From contig QOCQ01000004.1 of NCBI GenBank assembly GCA_003574685.1, positions 1 through 64,000 on the forward strand: 64,000 bases of DNA, read 5' to 3'. The stretch is from Rhodospirillaceae bacterium SYSU D60007 (GTDB lineage Bacteria > Pseudomonadota > Alphaproteobacteria > Reyranellales > Reyranellaceae). The notes under the pieces were generated by a model. That model saw nothing but the letters and a program-made list of their open reading frames with translations. It was not told the DNA's origin and did no database searches. Shown here piece after piece: positions 50,299 through 60,293 of this stretch. Positions within the stretch are counted from its first letter, which is position 1. Each line of letters starts with the position of its first letter. The position numbers and the translations under genes were made by a program.

Positions 50299-52602
50299 AT
50301 GTTGTCGAAGAACCTGGAACAGAGCCTGCACCGCGCGCTGCGTCTCGCCAACGAGCGGCGGCACGAATATGCCACGCTGGAGCATCTGCTGCTCTCGCTG
50401 CTGGACGACGCCGACGCGGCTGCCGTGCTGAAGGCGTGCGGAGTCGATCTGGAGCGGCTGCGTAAGGATCTGGGCCGGTATGTCGACAACGAGCTGGCCG
50501 GGCTGGTGACGGACAGCGTCGGCGATCCGCAGCCGACCGCCGGCTTCCAGCGCGTCGTACAGCGTGCCGCCATTCACGTGCAGTCGTCGGGACGCGAGGA
50601 AGTGACCGGCGCCAACGTGCTCGTGGCGATCTTTTCGGAACGCGAGAGCCATGCCGTCTATTTCCTGCAGCAGCAGGGGATGTCGCGGCTCGACGCCGTG
50701 AACTTCATCAGCCACGGTATCGCCAAGACACCCGGGCGCGGCGAGAGCCGGCGTGTGCGCGGCGTGGAAGAGGATTCGCCGGGGGCGGAGAAGGTGGTCA
50801 AGGACGGTGGCGAGGCCCTGCAGGCTTATTGCGTTGACCTCAACCAGAAGGCCCGCGACGGCAAGATCGATCCGCTGATCGGCCGCGAGCTTGAGCTTGA
50901 GCGCACGATGCAGATTCTGTGCCGGCGCACCAAGAACAACCCGCTCTACGTCGGCGATCCCGGCGTGGGGAAGACGGCGATCGCCGAAGGCCTGGCGCGG
51001 CGTATCGTCGAGGGCAGCGTGCCTGACGTGCTCAAGGCCTGCACGATCTACGCGCTCGACATGGGCGCTCTTCTGGCGGGTACGCGCTACCGCGGCGACT
51101 TTGAGGAACGGCTGAAGGCCGTGCTGCACGAGCTGAAGGCGCGCGAGGGTTCGATCCTTTTCATCGACGAGATCCATACCGTGATCGGCGCCGGCGCGAC
51201 GTCGGGCGGCGCGATGGACGCCTCGAACCTGCTGAAGCCCAGCCTGCAAAGCGGCGAGCTGCGCTGCATCGGCTCGACGACGTACAAGGAGTACCGCAAC
51301 CACTTCGAGAAGGACCGCGCGCTGGTACGGCGCTTCCAGAAGATCGATGTGCCCGAGCCGACCCAGAGCGACGCCATCAAGATCATGGAAGGTCTCAAGC
51401 CCGTTTATGAAGAGCATCATCGGGTCAGCTACACCGATGAGGCCGTGAAGGCGGCCGTCGAGCTTTCCGCGCGCTACATCAACGACCGGAAGCTGCCGGA
51501 CAAGGCGATCGACGTGATCGACGAGGTCGGCGCGGCACAGATGCTGAAGGCCGAGGACCAGCGCAAGAAGATCATCGATCTGGTCGATGTCGAGGAGATC
51601 GTCGCCAAGATCGCTCGCATCCCGCCCAAGAGCGTCTCCAAGGACGACAGCGAAATGCTGCAGCACCTGGAGCGCAACCTGAAAACTGTGGTGTACGGGC
51701 AGGACCGCGCCGTCGAGCAGCTCGTGGCGGCCATCAAGCTGGCACGTGCGGGCCTGCGCGCGCCGGAGAAGCCGATCGGTAGCTATCTGCTGGCCGGTCC
51801 TACCGGCGTCGGCAAGACCGAGGTCACGCGGCAGCTTGCCAAGCTGCTGGGCCTGGAGCTGATCCGGTTCGACATGTCGGAGTACATGGAACGCCACAGC
51901 GTGTCGCGGCTGATCGGCGCGCCGCCGGGCTACGTGGGCTTCGACCAGGGCGGCCTGCTGACCGACCAGGTCAACCAGCACCCGCATTGCGTGGTGCTGC
52001 TCGACGAGATCGAGAAGGCACACCCGGACGTCTTCAACGTGCTGCTGCAGATCATGGACTACGGCAAGCTGACGGACCACAACGGCCGCAGCGTCGATTT
52101 CCGCAACGTCATCCTGTGCATGACCACCAATGCCGGTGCCGCGGATCTCGCGAAGCCGCCGGTGGGCTTTGGCCGCGAGGTTCGCACCGACGAGGACGAC
52201 GATACGATCAACCGGCTGTTTGCGCCGGAGTTCCGCAACCGTCTCGATGCCACCATCAAGTTCGCCAATCTCGGCCCCGAGATTGTTGGCATGGTGGTGG
52301 ACAAGTTCATCGCCGAGCTGGAGGCGCAGCTTGCCGACCGCCGCGTGCTGTTCGAGTTGAGCGAAGACGCACGCAAGTGGCTGGCGGTTCGCGGCTATGA
52401 CCGGCTATATGGCGCGCGGCCGCTGGCCCGCATCATCCAGGAGCACGTCAAGAAGCCTCTGGCCGACGAGATCCTGTTCGGCCGTCTCAAGGACGGCGGA
52501 GTCGTCAAGATCCGGGTCGAGGACGATCAGCTCGTCTTCGATTTCCCGCCGCCGGCCGCCGAGAAGCCGCCCGCGCCGCCCGAACCTGTCATGGTCGAAT
52601 AG
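50299..52602 (+). CDS. clpA: ATP-dependent Clp protease ATPase subunit ClpA
   Basis: A 767-residue hexameric unfoldase. The N-terminal Clp_N repeats (about 1-150; [20 protein letters not shown]) bind ClpS. Two AAA+ modules follow, with Walker A motifs [15 protein letters not shown] and [15 protein letters not shown]. It lacks a ClpB-type coiled-coil middle domain, as ClpA should. VGFGRE and the C-terminal [20 protein letters not shown] are conserved. It works with ClpP, which is not in this window. Confidence 0.96.
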   Translation: MLSKNLEQSLHRALRLANERRHEYATLEHLLLSLLDDADAAAVLKACGVDLERLRKDLGRYVDNELAGLVTDSVGDPQPTAGFQRVVQRAAIHVQSSGREEVTGANVLVAIFSERESHAVYFLQQQGMSRLDAVNFISHGIAKTPGRGESRRVRGVEEDSPGAEKVVKDGGEALQAYCVDLNQKARDGKIDPLIGRELELERTMQILCRRTKNNPLYVGDPGVGKTAIAEGLARRIVEGSVPDVLKACTIYALDMGALLAGTRYRGDFEERLKAVLHELKAREGSILFIDEIHTVIGAGATSGGAMDASNLLKPSLQSGELRCIGSTTYKEYRNHFEKDRALVRRFQKIDVPEPTQSDAIKIMEGLKPVYEEHHRVSYTDEAVKAAVELSARYINDRKLPDKAIDVIDEVGAAQMLKAEDQRKKIIDLVDVEEIVAKIARIPPKSVSKDDSEMLQHLERNLKTVVYGQDRAVEQLVAAIKLARAGLRAPEKPIGSYLLAGPTGVGKTEVTRQLAKLLGLELIRFDMSEYMERHSVSRLIGAPPGYVGFDQGGLLTDQVNQHPHCVVLLDEIEKAHPDVFNVLLQIMDYGKLTDHNGRSVDFRNVILCMTTNAGAADLAKPPVGFGREVRTDEDDDTINRLFAPEFRNRLDATIKFANLGPEIVGMVVDKFIAELEAQLADRRVLFELSEDARKWLAVRGYDRLYGARPLARIIQEHVKKPLADEILFGRLKDGGVVKIRVEDDQLVFDFPPPAAEKPPAPPEPVMVE

Positions 52603-52630
52603 CGGTTCACCATCCGGGGGAGATAACGCG

Positions 52631-52897
52631 ATGGCCAGCGCGCCGCCGCGCAGCGACGAACTCGTGCTGCTGGAGACGTTCAGCGACGCTACCCAGGCCC
52701 ATATGGCCCGCGGCCTGCTCGACACAAACGGGATTCCGTCGGTGATGCTCGACGCGGCCATGGCCGAGAGCGGTCTGATCGACGCGGTGGGCGGCATCAA
52801 GCTGAAGGTTCGGGCGGCCGACCTGACTTCGGCCAAGGCGCTGCTTGTCGATCCGATGGCCTTCGAAGAGATCAACTGGAACGAGCAGGACTGGTAG
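52631..52897 (+). CDS. DUF2007-type small protein
   Basis: An 88-residue protein starting at ATG 52631 after GGGGGAGA. Residues DELVLLETFSDATQAHMARG, LLDTNGIPSVMLD and GGIKLKVRAADLTSAKALLV match the short ferredoxin-like DUF2007 pattern. Members are described as putative signal-transducing proteins, with no defined biochemistry. It follows clpA by 28 bp. Confidence 0.8.
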   Translation: MASAPPRSDELVLLETFSDATQAHMARGLLDTNGIPSVMLDAAMAESGLIDAVGGIKLKVRAADLTSAKALLVDPMAFEEINWNEQDW

Positions 52898-52913
52898 GCG
52901 CGAGTAGCGCCGG

Positions 52914-54092
52914 CTAGTCCTCGTTGTCCTTCCGGTAGGGCGAGTATTCCATTAACGCGCAGATGTCGGCTTCGACGGCGGGGCGCTCCTCGTCGAGGAA
53001 GCGGCTGACGGCATGACGGAAGCGCGGATCGCGGATCCAGTGCGCCGAGTAGGTCGCGGTCGGCAGATAGCCCCGCTGGATCTTGTGCTCGCCCTGGGCG
53101 CCGGCCTCGACACGCGCCAACTTGTGAACGATCGCGTAGTCGATCGCCTGGTAGTAGCAGGCCTCAAAGTGCAGGAAATTGAAGCTTTGAACGCAGCCCC
53201 AGTTGCGGCCGAAAAGCGCATCGTCTCCGCGCAGATTGAGTGCGCCCGCGACCAGCCGGCCATCGGCTTCGGCGACGATCAGCACCACGCGTTCGGCCAG
53301 CGAGGCGCCCAGGCAATGGAAGAAATCGCGGTTGAGATAGGGGCTGCCCCACTTGCGGTCGGCGGTATCCATGTAGAACCGGAAGAACGCATCCCAGTGG
53401 CTGGCCGTTATCTCGGCGCCGGTAAGGGGATAGAGACGCAAGCCGTCGCGTGCCAGCGATGCGCGCTCCTTGCGGATCGCCTTGCGTTTGCGCGAGTTCA
53501 GTGAGGCAAGGAACCCGTCGAAGTTCTCATAGCCGTGGTTGTACCAGTGGTACTGCCGGCCAAGCCGCCGCAGGAAGCCGTGTTCGGCGAGCCGTTGCCA
53601 CTGCGATTGCGGGCAGTAGGTGACGTGGATGGACGAGATCCGGTTGTCCTCGGCGATCCTTACCATCCCATGGACGAGGGCGTCGAAGACGCCGTCCGCC
53701 AGCGGTCCCGGCTGCAGCAGAATGCGCGGACCGGGTACCGGCGTGAACGGCGCCGCCACCTGCAGCTTGGGATAGTAGCGGCCGCCCGCGCGTTCCAGCG
53801 CATGTGCCCAACCGTGATCGAATACGTACTCGCCCTGCGAATGGCTCTTGAGAAACATGGGCGCGATGCCGCGCACGACATCGCCTTCGTCGGTGGCGAT
53901 GAGATACTGCGGCTGCCATCCCGTACGCCGGCCAAGGCAGCGGCTGTCTTCCAGCGCCTTCAGGAAGGCGTGGCTGAGAAACGGATTGCCGGCAGCCTCG
54001 GGCGAGAGGGCGCAGGCGTCCCACTGGGAAGCCGGCACCTTGCCGACACTGTCCACAATCCGCAGCTCGAGGCGCGTCTCCTGTCCGTCCAT
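52914..54092 (-). CDS. FemAB-like / GNAT-fold acyltransferase (PF04339 type)
   Basis: A 392-residue protein of the bacterial 'peptidoglycan biosynthesis/recognition' or DUF482 type. Blocks are WDACALSPEAAGNPFLSHAF, YYPKLQVAAPFTPVPGPRIL, LNSRKRKAIRKERASLA and YLPTATYSAHWIRDPRFRHA. Family members are large double-GNAT folds with no settled function in proteobacteria. It is convergent with the DUF2007 gene, ending 16 bp away. Confidence 0.82.
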   Translation of the reverse strand: MDGQETRLELRIVDSVGKVPASQWDACALSPEAAGNPFLSHAFLKALEDSRCLGRRTGWQPQYLIATDEGDVVRGIAPMFLKSHSQGEYVFDHGWAHALERAGGRYYPKLQVAAPFTPVPGPRILLQPGPLADGVFDALVHGMVRIAEDNRISSIHVTYCPQSQWQRLAEHGFLRRLGRQYHWYNHGYENFDGFLASLNSRKRKAIRKERASLARDGLRLYPLTGAEITASHWDAFFRFYMDTADRKWGSPYLNRDFFHCLGASLAERVVLIVAEADGRLVAGALNLRGDDALFGRNWGCVQSFNFLHFEACYYQAIDYAIVHKLARVEAGAQGEHKIQRGYLPTATYSAHWIRDPRFRHAVSRFLDEERPAVEADICALMEYSPYRKDNED

Positions 54093-54490
54093 GCGCTCGG
54101 CTTTCCTGTCGTGATGATCGCGCCTGGATCAGCCTACACAGGCTTGCCGCAAATGCCACTGCGCACGTCTGCATGCCAGCCCGATATGCCCGGGATGGCA
54201 CGACAAGGACTGGTTCATATTGGGAAAAGGAAGACGGATCGGCGCCGGCCTGGGGAACATGCGGCATTCCGGTGGTCGGCCGGTTCAGCCGCAGCCGGCG
54301 TCGGGATGGGGAAGGGGGCGTCGGTGGCCCCACGGTCGCCGGCTACATTGACTACATGCATTCTAGGCTGTGCAAGGCACCGTGCGCAGATCCGTCGTCT
54401 GGAGGTCGCTTCCGATCCGGCGCAGAAACGCCGGACCGGAAGCCGGATTGGCATCAGTTAGAGGGGCCAATCTCGAGTAGCCCTGAGGCC
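54093..54490. other. Intergenic stretch without recognisable gene
   Basis: About 400 bp between the FemAB-like gene's start and the lysine-rich mini-gene's stop. Open frames here have no recognisable homology and no convincing ribosome-binding site. It should contain the minus-strand promoter of the FemAB-like gene, but I could not assign one. Only weak GC-rich stems are visible. Confidence 0.5.
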
Positions 54491-54559
54491 TTACTTCTTC
54501 TTCTTCGCGGCCTTCTTCTTTGCCGGGGCCTTCTTGGCGGCTTTCTTCTTCGCAGCCAT
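54491..54559 (-). CDS. 22-residue Lys/Ala-rich peptide (histone H1-tail-like)
   Basis: ATG 54559 to TAA 54491 on the minus strand encodes MAAKKKAAKKAPAKKKAAKK ending KK, composed almost only of Lys, Ala and one Pro. A near-perfect ribosome-binding site AAGGAG lies 7 bp upstream, in a minus-strand context that would be hard to get by chance. It is 115 bp downstream of nrdJ on the same strand. Short Lys/Ala/Pro-rich proteins like H1 tails bind DNA in several bacteria, often as part of larger histone-like proteins; this one is much shorter. Role inferred, existence moderately supported. Confidence 0.6.
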   Translation of the reverse strand: MAAKKKAAKKAPAKKKAAKKKK

Positions 54560-54674
54560 GATGAGTCTCCTTGGTTTCACGTGGGATCCCGACCGCCGGA
54601 CCCCGGTTTGACGCCTGGAACGATACGCCACCACGCCTACTGAATCGCCACGCGGTAAGCCACGCGGGTCGCGT

Positions 54675-57600
54675 TCAACTGCACCCGCTCGTCGAACCAC
54701 AGGTCGTGCACTTCAGGCACGTTCCGTTGCGGACGAGGGTGAAGTTGCCGCATTCGGTACACGCGTCACCCTCGAAGCCCTTGAGCCGGGCCTCGCGGAC
54801 CTGCTCGAGCCGGTCGGTGACGGCGTGGGCCGCCGCGGCGCTGAGGACGACCGCCCGGCCGCCAGCGGCGGCGCGAGCGACGGTCTGGCCGTCCATCAGT
54901 TCGGGGGGCGTCGCTGCCGCGGCCGCGACGATAGTCGCATTGCCGTTGGCGGCTGCTTCGGTGCCGGCCTCCTGGCCGGCGCCACGCCCGCTGAGTACAT
55001 AAAGATTGCTGCGTACGAATCCGACGCTGGTCAGGGAGCTGACGGCAGGCGCCGGGGGGTCACCGCTCAACACTGCCTGGGCTTCGCCACCGCCGACGGC
55101 ATCGGCGCGCAGATCGCCGGGCTGGACGTGCGCGAGGTCGGTCCGTCCAAGGTAGGACACAGCCAGCTCGCGGAAAATGTAGTCCAGCACAGACGTCGCC
55201 ATCTTGATCGCGTCGTTGCCCTCCACCATGCCCGATGGCTCGAAGCGCGTGAAGGTGAAGGCCTCCACGAACTCTTCCAGCGGCACGCCGTACTGCAGGC
55301 CGATCGAGATCGCGATCGCGAAGTTGTTCATCAGGCTGCGGAAGGCGGCGCCCTCCTTGTGCATGTCAATGAACACCTCGCCCAGCCGGCCCTCGGCGTA
55401 TTCGCCGGTCCGCAGGTAAACCTTGTGGCCGCCGACGATGGCCTTCTGCGTATAGCCCTTCCGGCGCTGCGGCAGGCGCTGCCTGCGGCCCGAGACTTCC
55501 CGCTCGACGATCCGCTCGACAATGCGTTCTGCAATGATGCCGGCTTGCTGTACGGGAGTCCTCGCTGCCAGTGAATCCATATCGTCGGCAGAGTCATCGT
55601 CGGGCAGGACCATCGCGGCCAGCGGCTGCGACAGCTTGGAGCCGTCGCGGTAGAGAGCGGTCGCCTTCAAACCCAGCTTCCATGACATCTCGTAGGCCCG
55701 GATGCAATCCTCGACCGATGCCGCATTGGGCATGTTGATCGTCTTGGAGATCGCGCCGGTAATGAAGGGCTGGGCCGCAGCCATCATCCGGATGTGCGCC
55801 TCCATCGAGAGATGGCGCTTGCCGTCGCGTCCGCACGGCGTGGCACAGTCAAATACCGGCAGGTGTTCCGGCTTGAGGCCCGGTGCGCCCTCAAGCGTCA
55901 TGGCGCCACATACATGTCTGTTGGCGGCGTCGATCTGTGCCCGGCTGAATCCGAGATGGATCAGGATATCGAACTTCGGATCAGCGAGTTGCGCCTCGGT
56001 GAGTCCCAGTCGCTCGCGGCAGAACTCGTCACCCAGCGTCCACCGGTTAAAGGCAAAGCGCAAATCGAACGCCTGGGCAACGGCCTTCTCGAGCCGCGCA
56101 AGAGTGGCGTTATCGAAGCCTTTGGTGCGCAATGTCTCAATATTGATCGCCGGCGCATCGACCAGGGAACCGCGGCCTACGGCGTATGCGACAATCGCCG
56201 CGATCGTGGCCTCGTCGTAGCCAAGCCGCGCGAGCGCCGCGGGAACCGACTGGTTGACGATCCGGAAGTAACCACCGCCAGACAGCTTCTTGAACTTCAC
56301 GAGGGCAAAGTCGGGCTCGATTCCGGTGGTGTCGCAATCCATCACCAGGCCAATCGTGCCGGTTGGCGCGATCACCGATACCTGGGCGTTGCGATAACCA
56401 TGCTTTTCGCCGAGCGCCAGTGCGCGATCCCATGCCTGCGCTGCCGCCTCGGCCAGGCGGCGATCGGGGCAGTGCGCGCGATCGAGTGGCACCGGTGAGG
56501 TCGACAGGCGCTCATAGCCGGAAGCCTGCCCGTATGCTGCCCGCCGATGATTGCGGATGACGCGCAGCATGGCATCGCGGTTGGCCGGGAAGCCCGGAAA
56601 CACGCCGAGTTCCTTCGCCATCTCGGCCGAGGTGGCATAGGCAACGCCGGTCATGATCGCCGTGATGGCGGCACAGGCAGCATGGCCTTCGTCACTGTCG
56701 TAGGCCACGCCGTCTGACATCAGCAGCGCGCCGAGATTGGCAAAGCCCAGCCCAAGCGTCCGGTATTCATGGCTCAGCTTTGCGATCCGGGCTGACGGAT
56801 ACTGGGCCATCAGAACAGAGACTTCGAGCACGATCGTCCACAGCCGGCAGGCATGCTCGAAGCCTTGTATGTCAAAGACGGCATCGACCGGCCGAAAGCG
56901 CAGCAGGTTCAGCGACGCCAGATTGCAGGCCGTGTCGTCGAGGAACATGTACTCGGAGCACGGATTGGACGCGTTGATCCGTCCCGATTCCGGACACGTG
57001 TGCCAGTCGTTGATCGTGGTATCGAACTGCACGCCTGGATCAGCGCATGCCCACGCGGCGTAGCCGACGCGTTCCCACAGCTCGCGCGCCCTGAGTGTGC
57101 GCGCCACGCCACCGGATGTGCGCCAGATCAGATCCCAGTTCCGGTCCTCGGCCACGGCGCGCAGGAACGCGTCCGTGACGCGCACCGAATTGTTGGCGTT
57201 CTGGCCCGAGACGGTGCCGTAGGCTTCCGACTCCCAGTCCGTGTCGTAGACAGGGAATTCGATGTGCCGATAACCCTGGCGCGCGAAGGCGATGACACGC
57301 TGGATATAGTTCTCGGGAATCATCGCCTTGCGGGCCGCCACGATCTCGCGGCGCAGGGCAAGGTTGCGTGCCGGATCGAAGGCTGCTTCGCCCTCACAGC
57401 CGGCCGTGCAGGCCCGCATGATGGCGTTCAGATGCCGGTTGGCCAGTCGTGAACCGGCAACCAGCGCGGCGACCTTCTGCTCCTCGATCACCTTCCAGTC
57501 GATGAAGGCCTCGATATCGGGATGATCAACATCGACGACGACCATCTTGGCCGCCCGCCGCGTCGTGCCACCCGACTTGATAGCCCCGGCGGCGCGATCG

Positions 57601-58382
57601 CCGATTTTCAGAAAGCTCATCAGGCCGGAGGATTTGCCGCCGCCCGATAGCTTCTCGCCCAGCCCGCGGATGCGCGAGAAATTGCTGCCGGTGCCGGAGC
57701 CGTATTTGAACAGCCGCGTCTCACGCAGCCACAGGTCCATGATGCCGCCGTCGCCGACCAGGTCATCGGCGACGCCCTGGATGAAACAGGCATGCGGCTG
57801 CGGACGTGCGTAGGCGGAGTCGCTGCGCGTCAGGTCACCGGTGCGATAGTCGACGTAGTAGTGGCCCTGGCCGGGGCCATCTATGCCGTACGCCCAGTGC
57901 AGGCCGGTGTTGAACCACTGCGGCGAGTTCGGGGCCGCTATCTGCGCGGCCAGCATGAAGCAGAGCTCGTCATGGAAGGCGCGTGCATCCGCCTCGCCAT
58001 CGAAGTAGCCGCCTTTCCATCCCCAGTAAGCCCACGTGCCGGCGAGGCGATGGAAGACCTGCCGCGAGTCGTTTTCGCCGCCGAAGCGCGCGTCGGGCGG
58101 CAGCGCCGCCAGCGCTTCATCGTCGGCCTCGTGCTTCCACAGCCAGACTGGCACGTCCTCTTCGGGCACGGCACGCAACGCCGCCGGCACGCCGGCGCGA
58201 CGGAAATACTTCTGCGCGAGCACGTCGCAGGCGACCTGCGACCAGTCGCTCGGGACATGGATGCCACTCTGGTGGAAGATGACCGAACCGTCGGGGTTGC
58301 GGATTTCCGACGTAGCCGAACGGAATGCCAGCCGCTCGTAGGGCGACTCGCCTTCACGTGTATAGCGACGCTGGATTCGCAT
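54675..58382 (-). CDS. nrdJ: Cobalamin-dependent (class II) ribonucleotide reductase
   Basis: A 1235-residue NrdJ that reduces ribonucleotides to deoxyribonucleotides using adenosylcobalamin, so it needs no oxygen. Catalytic-site motifs are [20 protein letters not shown] and [20 protein letters not shown]; the start [20 protein letters not shown] is family-typical. The C-terminus holds a zinc-ribbon-like segment ([20 protein letters not shown] then CGSTSGCS), matching the cysteines used for redox relay. No cobalamin riboswitch was recognised in the leader. An inverted repeat lies 91 bp upstream. Confidence 0.96.
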   Translation of the reverse strand: MRIQRRYTREGESPYERLAFRSATSEIRNPDGSVIFHQSGIHVPSDWSQVACDVLAQKYFRRAGVPAALRAVPEEDVPVWLWKHEADDEALAALPPDARFGGENDSRQVFHRLAGTWAYWGWKGGYFDGEADARAFHDELCFMLAAQIAAPNSPQWFNTGLHWAYGIDGPGQGHYYVDYRTGDLTRSDSAYARPQPHACFIQGVADDLVGDGGIMDLWLRETRLFKYGSGTGSNFSRIRGLGEKLSGGGKSSGLMSFLKIGDRAAGAIKSGGTTRRAAKMVVVDVDHPDIEAFIDWKVIEEQKVAALVAGSRLANRHLNAIMRACTAGCEGEAAFDPARNLALRREIVAARKAMIPENYIQRVIAFARQGYRHIEFPVYDTDWESEAYGTVSGQNANNSVRVTDAFLRAVAEDRNWDLIWRTSGGVARTLRARELWERVGYAAWACADPGVQFDTTINDWHTCPESGRINASNPCSEYMFLDDTACNLASLNLLRFRPVDAVFDIQGFEHACRLWTIVLEVSVLMAQYPSARIAKLSHEYRTLGLGFANLGALLMSDGVAYDSDEGHAACAAITAIMTGVAYATSAEMAKELGVFPGFPANRDAMLRVIRNHRRAAYGQASGYERLSTSPVPLDRAHCPDRRLAEAAAQAWDRALALGEKHGYRNAQVSVIAPTGTIGLVMDCDTTGIEPDFALVKFKKLSGGGYFRIVNQSVPAALARLGYDEATIAAIVAYAVGRGSLVDAPAINIETLRTKGFDNATLARLEKAVAQAFDLRFAFNRWTLGDEFCRERLGLTEAQLADPKFDILIHLGFSRAQIDAANRHVCGAMTLEGAPGLKPEHLPVFDCATPCGRDGKRHLSMEAHIRMMAAAQPFITGAISKTINMPNAASVEDCIRAYEMSWKLGLKATALYRDGSKLSQPLAAMVLPDDDSADDMDSLAARTPVQQAGIIAERIVERIVEREVSGRRQRLPQRRKGYTQKAIVGGHKVYLRTGEYAEGRLGEVFIDMHKEGAAFRSLMNNFAIAISIGLQYGVPLEEFVEAFTFTRFEPSGMVEGNDAIKMATSVLDYIFRELAVSYLGRTDLAHVQPGDLRADAVGGGEAQAVLSGDPPAPAVSSLTSVGFVRSNLYVLSGRGAGQEAGTEAAANGNATIVAAAAATPPELMDGQTVARAAAGGRAVVLSAAAAHAVTDRLEQVREARLKGFEGDACTECGNFTLVRNGTCLKCTTCGSTSGCS

Positions 58383-58472
58383 GGTCCGTTATTTGACCCC
58401 GCCATATGTGCCCTGAACGGTTCTCGCGCTCCCGATCGCGACGGGCACATCTAGATACTGACGGATGATAGA

Positions 58473-58507
58473 TTACAAAATCTTGAGAGCGCAACAATAT
58501 TTTGTAA
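58473..58507. promoter_or_regulatory. Inverted repeat upstream of nrdJ
   Basis: TTACAAAAT (58473-58481) and ATTTTGTAA (58499-58507) are perfect 9-bp arms around a 17-nt spacer, in an AT-rich island within otherwise GC-rich DNA. On the minus strand the spacer holds a possible weak promoter (TTGCGC, 18 bp, TATCAT). A dimeric regulator of nrdJ, such as an NrdR-type or redox regulator, is a reasonable inference; the sequence is not an obvious NrdR box. Confidence 0.5.
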
Positions 58508-58699
58508 GGTAACTCACAGGCGACACTACATGATGCAATTCGGCAACACCTCATTGCCGCGCACGCGCATAACTCCCGCAGGGATCAGGCGCGCCATGCA
58601 GGGACGGTTTGCGCGTTGCCAGTGCCGCGGCGCAACGCTACAAGCGCGCCCGTGTTTTTCCGAAGCTGCCGCGCGCGGCCTGGCACAAGAGTGTGAACG

Positions 58700-59056
58700 A
58701 TGACGATCGGTACGCGGCTGTTCACATGGCTGAAGGGCGAGTACGTCGGCAGCGATTCCGAGGGCAATCGCTACTATCGCGAACGCAAGCCGGCGCCGGG
58801 CCGGCGGCAGAAGCGCTGGGTGCTTTATCGCGGCGAAGCGGAGGCTTCGCGGGTGCCACCCGACTGGCACGGCTGGCTGCATTATATTACCGACCAGCCG
58901 CCGCCGGCCGACGGACTGCCCACCCGCCCCTGGCAGCGTCCGCACATTCCAAATCTGTCCGGCACACCGCTCGCCTATCATCCGTCCGGTTCGACGCTGG
59001 CAGACGGCCGCCGCCCGCGTGCCACGGGTGACTACGAACCCTGGCAGCCGGAGTGA
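58700..59056 (+). CDS. NDUFA12-family complex I accessory subunit
   Basis: A 118-residue protein of the NDUFA12/B17.2 family. It is an accessory subunit of NADH:ubiquinone oxidoreductase, found in alphaproteobacteria and mitochondria. Motifs are WLKGEYVGSDSEGNRYYRER, RRQKRWVLYRGEAEASRVPP and DWHGWLHYITDQPP, all conserved. It stands at the head of the NDUFA12-mlaD-hypothetical-DUF2155 run. Confidence 0.94.
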   Translation: MTIGTRLFTWLKGEYVGSDSEGNRYYRERKPAPGRRQKRWVLYRGEAEASRVPPDWHGWLHYITDQPPPADGLPTRPWQRPHIPNLSGTPLAYHPSGSTLADGRRPRATGDYEPWQPE

Positions 59057-59092
59057 TATAGTCCGTCTCCCTGAACCGGCGCGGAGCGCATC

Positions 59093-59575
59093 GTGTCTCG
59101 CAACATCGTGGAAACGGTTATTGGCGCCATCGTGCTGTGCGTGGCCATCGCGTTCGGCGTCTATGCCTTCACGGCGACCGAGGCGACGGCACCCAAGGGC
59201 TACGACATCCTGGCGCGGTTTTCGCGTGTCGACGGCCTGAAGCGTGGCGCCGACGTGACCATGGCCGGCATCAAGGTCGGCACGGTGACCGGCATGGAGC
59301 TCGACAAGGACTACTACGCGGTCGTGCGCATGTCGATCCGCAACGACGTGAAGCTGACCACGGACACCTTCGCCAAGATCAGCAGCGAGTCGCTGCTGGG
59401 CGGTACGTCCGTGTCGCTGGAAATCGGCGGCAGCGAGCAGGTGCTGGCGCCCGGCAGCACGATCACCAAGACGCAGGGCGCGGTGCCGTTCACGGAGTTG
59501 CTGTCGTTGCTGGTGCAGCCCGGCGGCACGGGCGGCGGCGCGCCCAGGGAGCAGAATCCGAAGGAGCAGAAATAG
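59093..59575 (+). CDS. mlaD: MlaD-like outer-membrane lipid asymmetry protein (MCE domain)
   Basis: A 160-residue protein starting at GTG 59093. A single N-terminal transmembrane anchor (VIGAIVLCVAIAFGVYAFTA) precedes an MCE domain (YDILARFSRVDGLKRGADVT, MAGIKVGTVTGMELD, ISSESLLGGTSVSLEIGG). MlaD is the hexameric periplasmic lipid shuttle of the MlaFEDB complex. No mlaE or mlaF is nearby, so it is an orphan in this context. Its stop overlaps the next start by one base. Confidence 0.9.
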   Translation: MSRNIVETVIGAIVLCVAIAFGVYAFTATEATAPKGYDILARFSRVDGLKRGADVTMAGIKVGTVTGMELDKDYYAVVRMSIRNDVKLTTDTFAKISSESLLGGTSVSLEIGGSEQVLAPGSTITKTQGAVPFTELLSLLVQPGGTGGGAPREQNPKEQK

Positions 59576-59802
59576 TGCCAGCTCGCGCCTCGAACATCCC
59601 GGTCTGGAAGCAGCCGGACGGCAAGCCGGTATCGTGCGTCGAGAAGATCAAGGTCCTGAACCAGAATCTCGAGGAGATCCGCCAGCTTGCCGCCGATGCG
59701 TTCGAGGACGCAGTCCTGATGGGCTGTGATCCCGACCAAATTCGCGCCGTATTTCGCGAGCTTATTGAATCGATCGAGGCGCCGTACTCCGATCGCAAGT
59801 GA
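59575..59802 (+). CDS. Small conserved-looking protein of unknown function
   Basis: A 75-residue protein starting at GTG 59575, overlapping the mlaD stop by one base and preceded by AAGGAG at 59561-59566. Residues run PVWKQPDGKPVSCVEKIKVL, NQNLEEIRQLAADAFEDAVL, MGCDPDQIRAVFRELIESIE. It is mostly helical and soluble. It overlaps the DUF2155 start as GTGA. Its tight two-sided coupling argues that it is real. No family recognised. Confidence 0.75.
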   Translation: MPARASNIPVWKQPDGKPVSCVEKIKVLNQNLEEIRQLAADAFEDAVLMGCDPDQIRAVFRELIESIEAPYSDRK

Positions 59803-60293
59803 CGCACCGCATCCGACTTTCCACTCCGGCACTGGCCGCGATCTCCATGGCGGTGTTTGTGCAGGCACCGGCATGGGCGCAGCGCAGCGAAATCCCGTCG
59901 CTGCAGATGCCACCGGCGCAGACCTTCAAGCCACTGCAGCCATCGTCGGCCGCGCCGGAGGGCGAGCGCCGCGCCGTGATGCTGCAGGGCCTGGACAAGG
60001 TGACCACGCGCACCCGCCGCTTTCCCGCCGCGATCGGCGAGACGGTAGAGTTCGGCACGTTGCGGATCACCGCATCGGAATGCCTGGTGAACGTGCCTGA
60101 AGCGCCGGCCGAGGCCGCCGCTTACCTTACCATCATCGACAACAAGCCCGGGCAGGCGCCCGAGACGCTGTTCACCGGCTGGATGTTCGCGTCTTCCCCG
60201 GGCCTGTCGGCGCTGGACAGTTCGGTCTACGACATCTGGGTCGTGGCCTGTGCCAATACCGCGCAGGCTTCCGCGCCATCCATCTCCAAATAG
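59799..60293 (+). CDS. DUF2155 secreted protein
   Basis: A 164-residue exported protein starting at GTG 59799, overlapping the previous stop. The signal peptide is STPALAAISMAVFVQAPAWA. The DUF2155 core is AVMLQGLDKVTTRTRRFPAA, FGTLRITASECLVNVPEA and FTGWMFASSPGLSALDSSVY. The family is alphaproteobacterial, commonly next to aat/accC, with unknown function. Its 3' end overlaps the convergent aat gene by 67 bp. Confidence 0.88.
   Translation: MTHRIRLSTPALAAISMAVFVQAPAWAQRSEIPSLQMPPAQTFKPLQPSSAAPEGERRAVMLQGLDKVTTRTRRFPAAIGETVEFGTLRITASECLVNVPEAPAEAAAYLTIIDNKPGQAPETLFTGWMFASSPGLSALDSSVYDIWVVACANTAQASAPSISK

Noticed and set aside
54173-54643. 156-codon plus-strand open frame in the 54-kb gap
   Set aside because: It has no ribosome-binding site or homology and overlaps the mini-gene on the opposite strand.
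58383-58699. Cobalamin riboswitch upstream of nrdJ
   Set aside because: I looked for a B12-box-like element and the usual multi-stem layout and found none. Only the TTACAAAAT inverted repeat is present.
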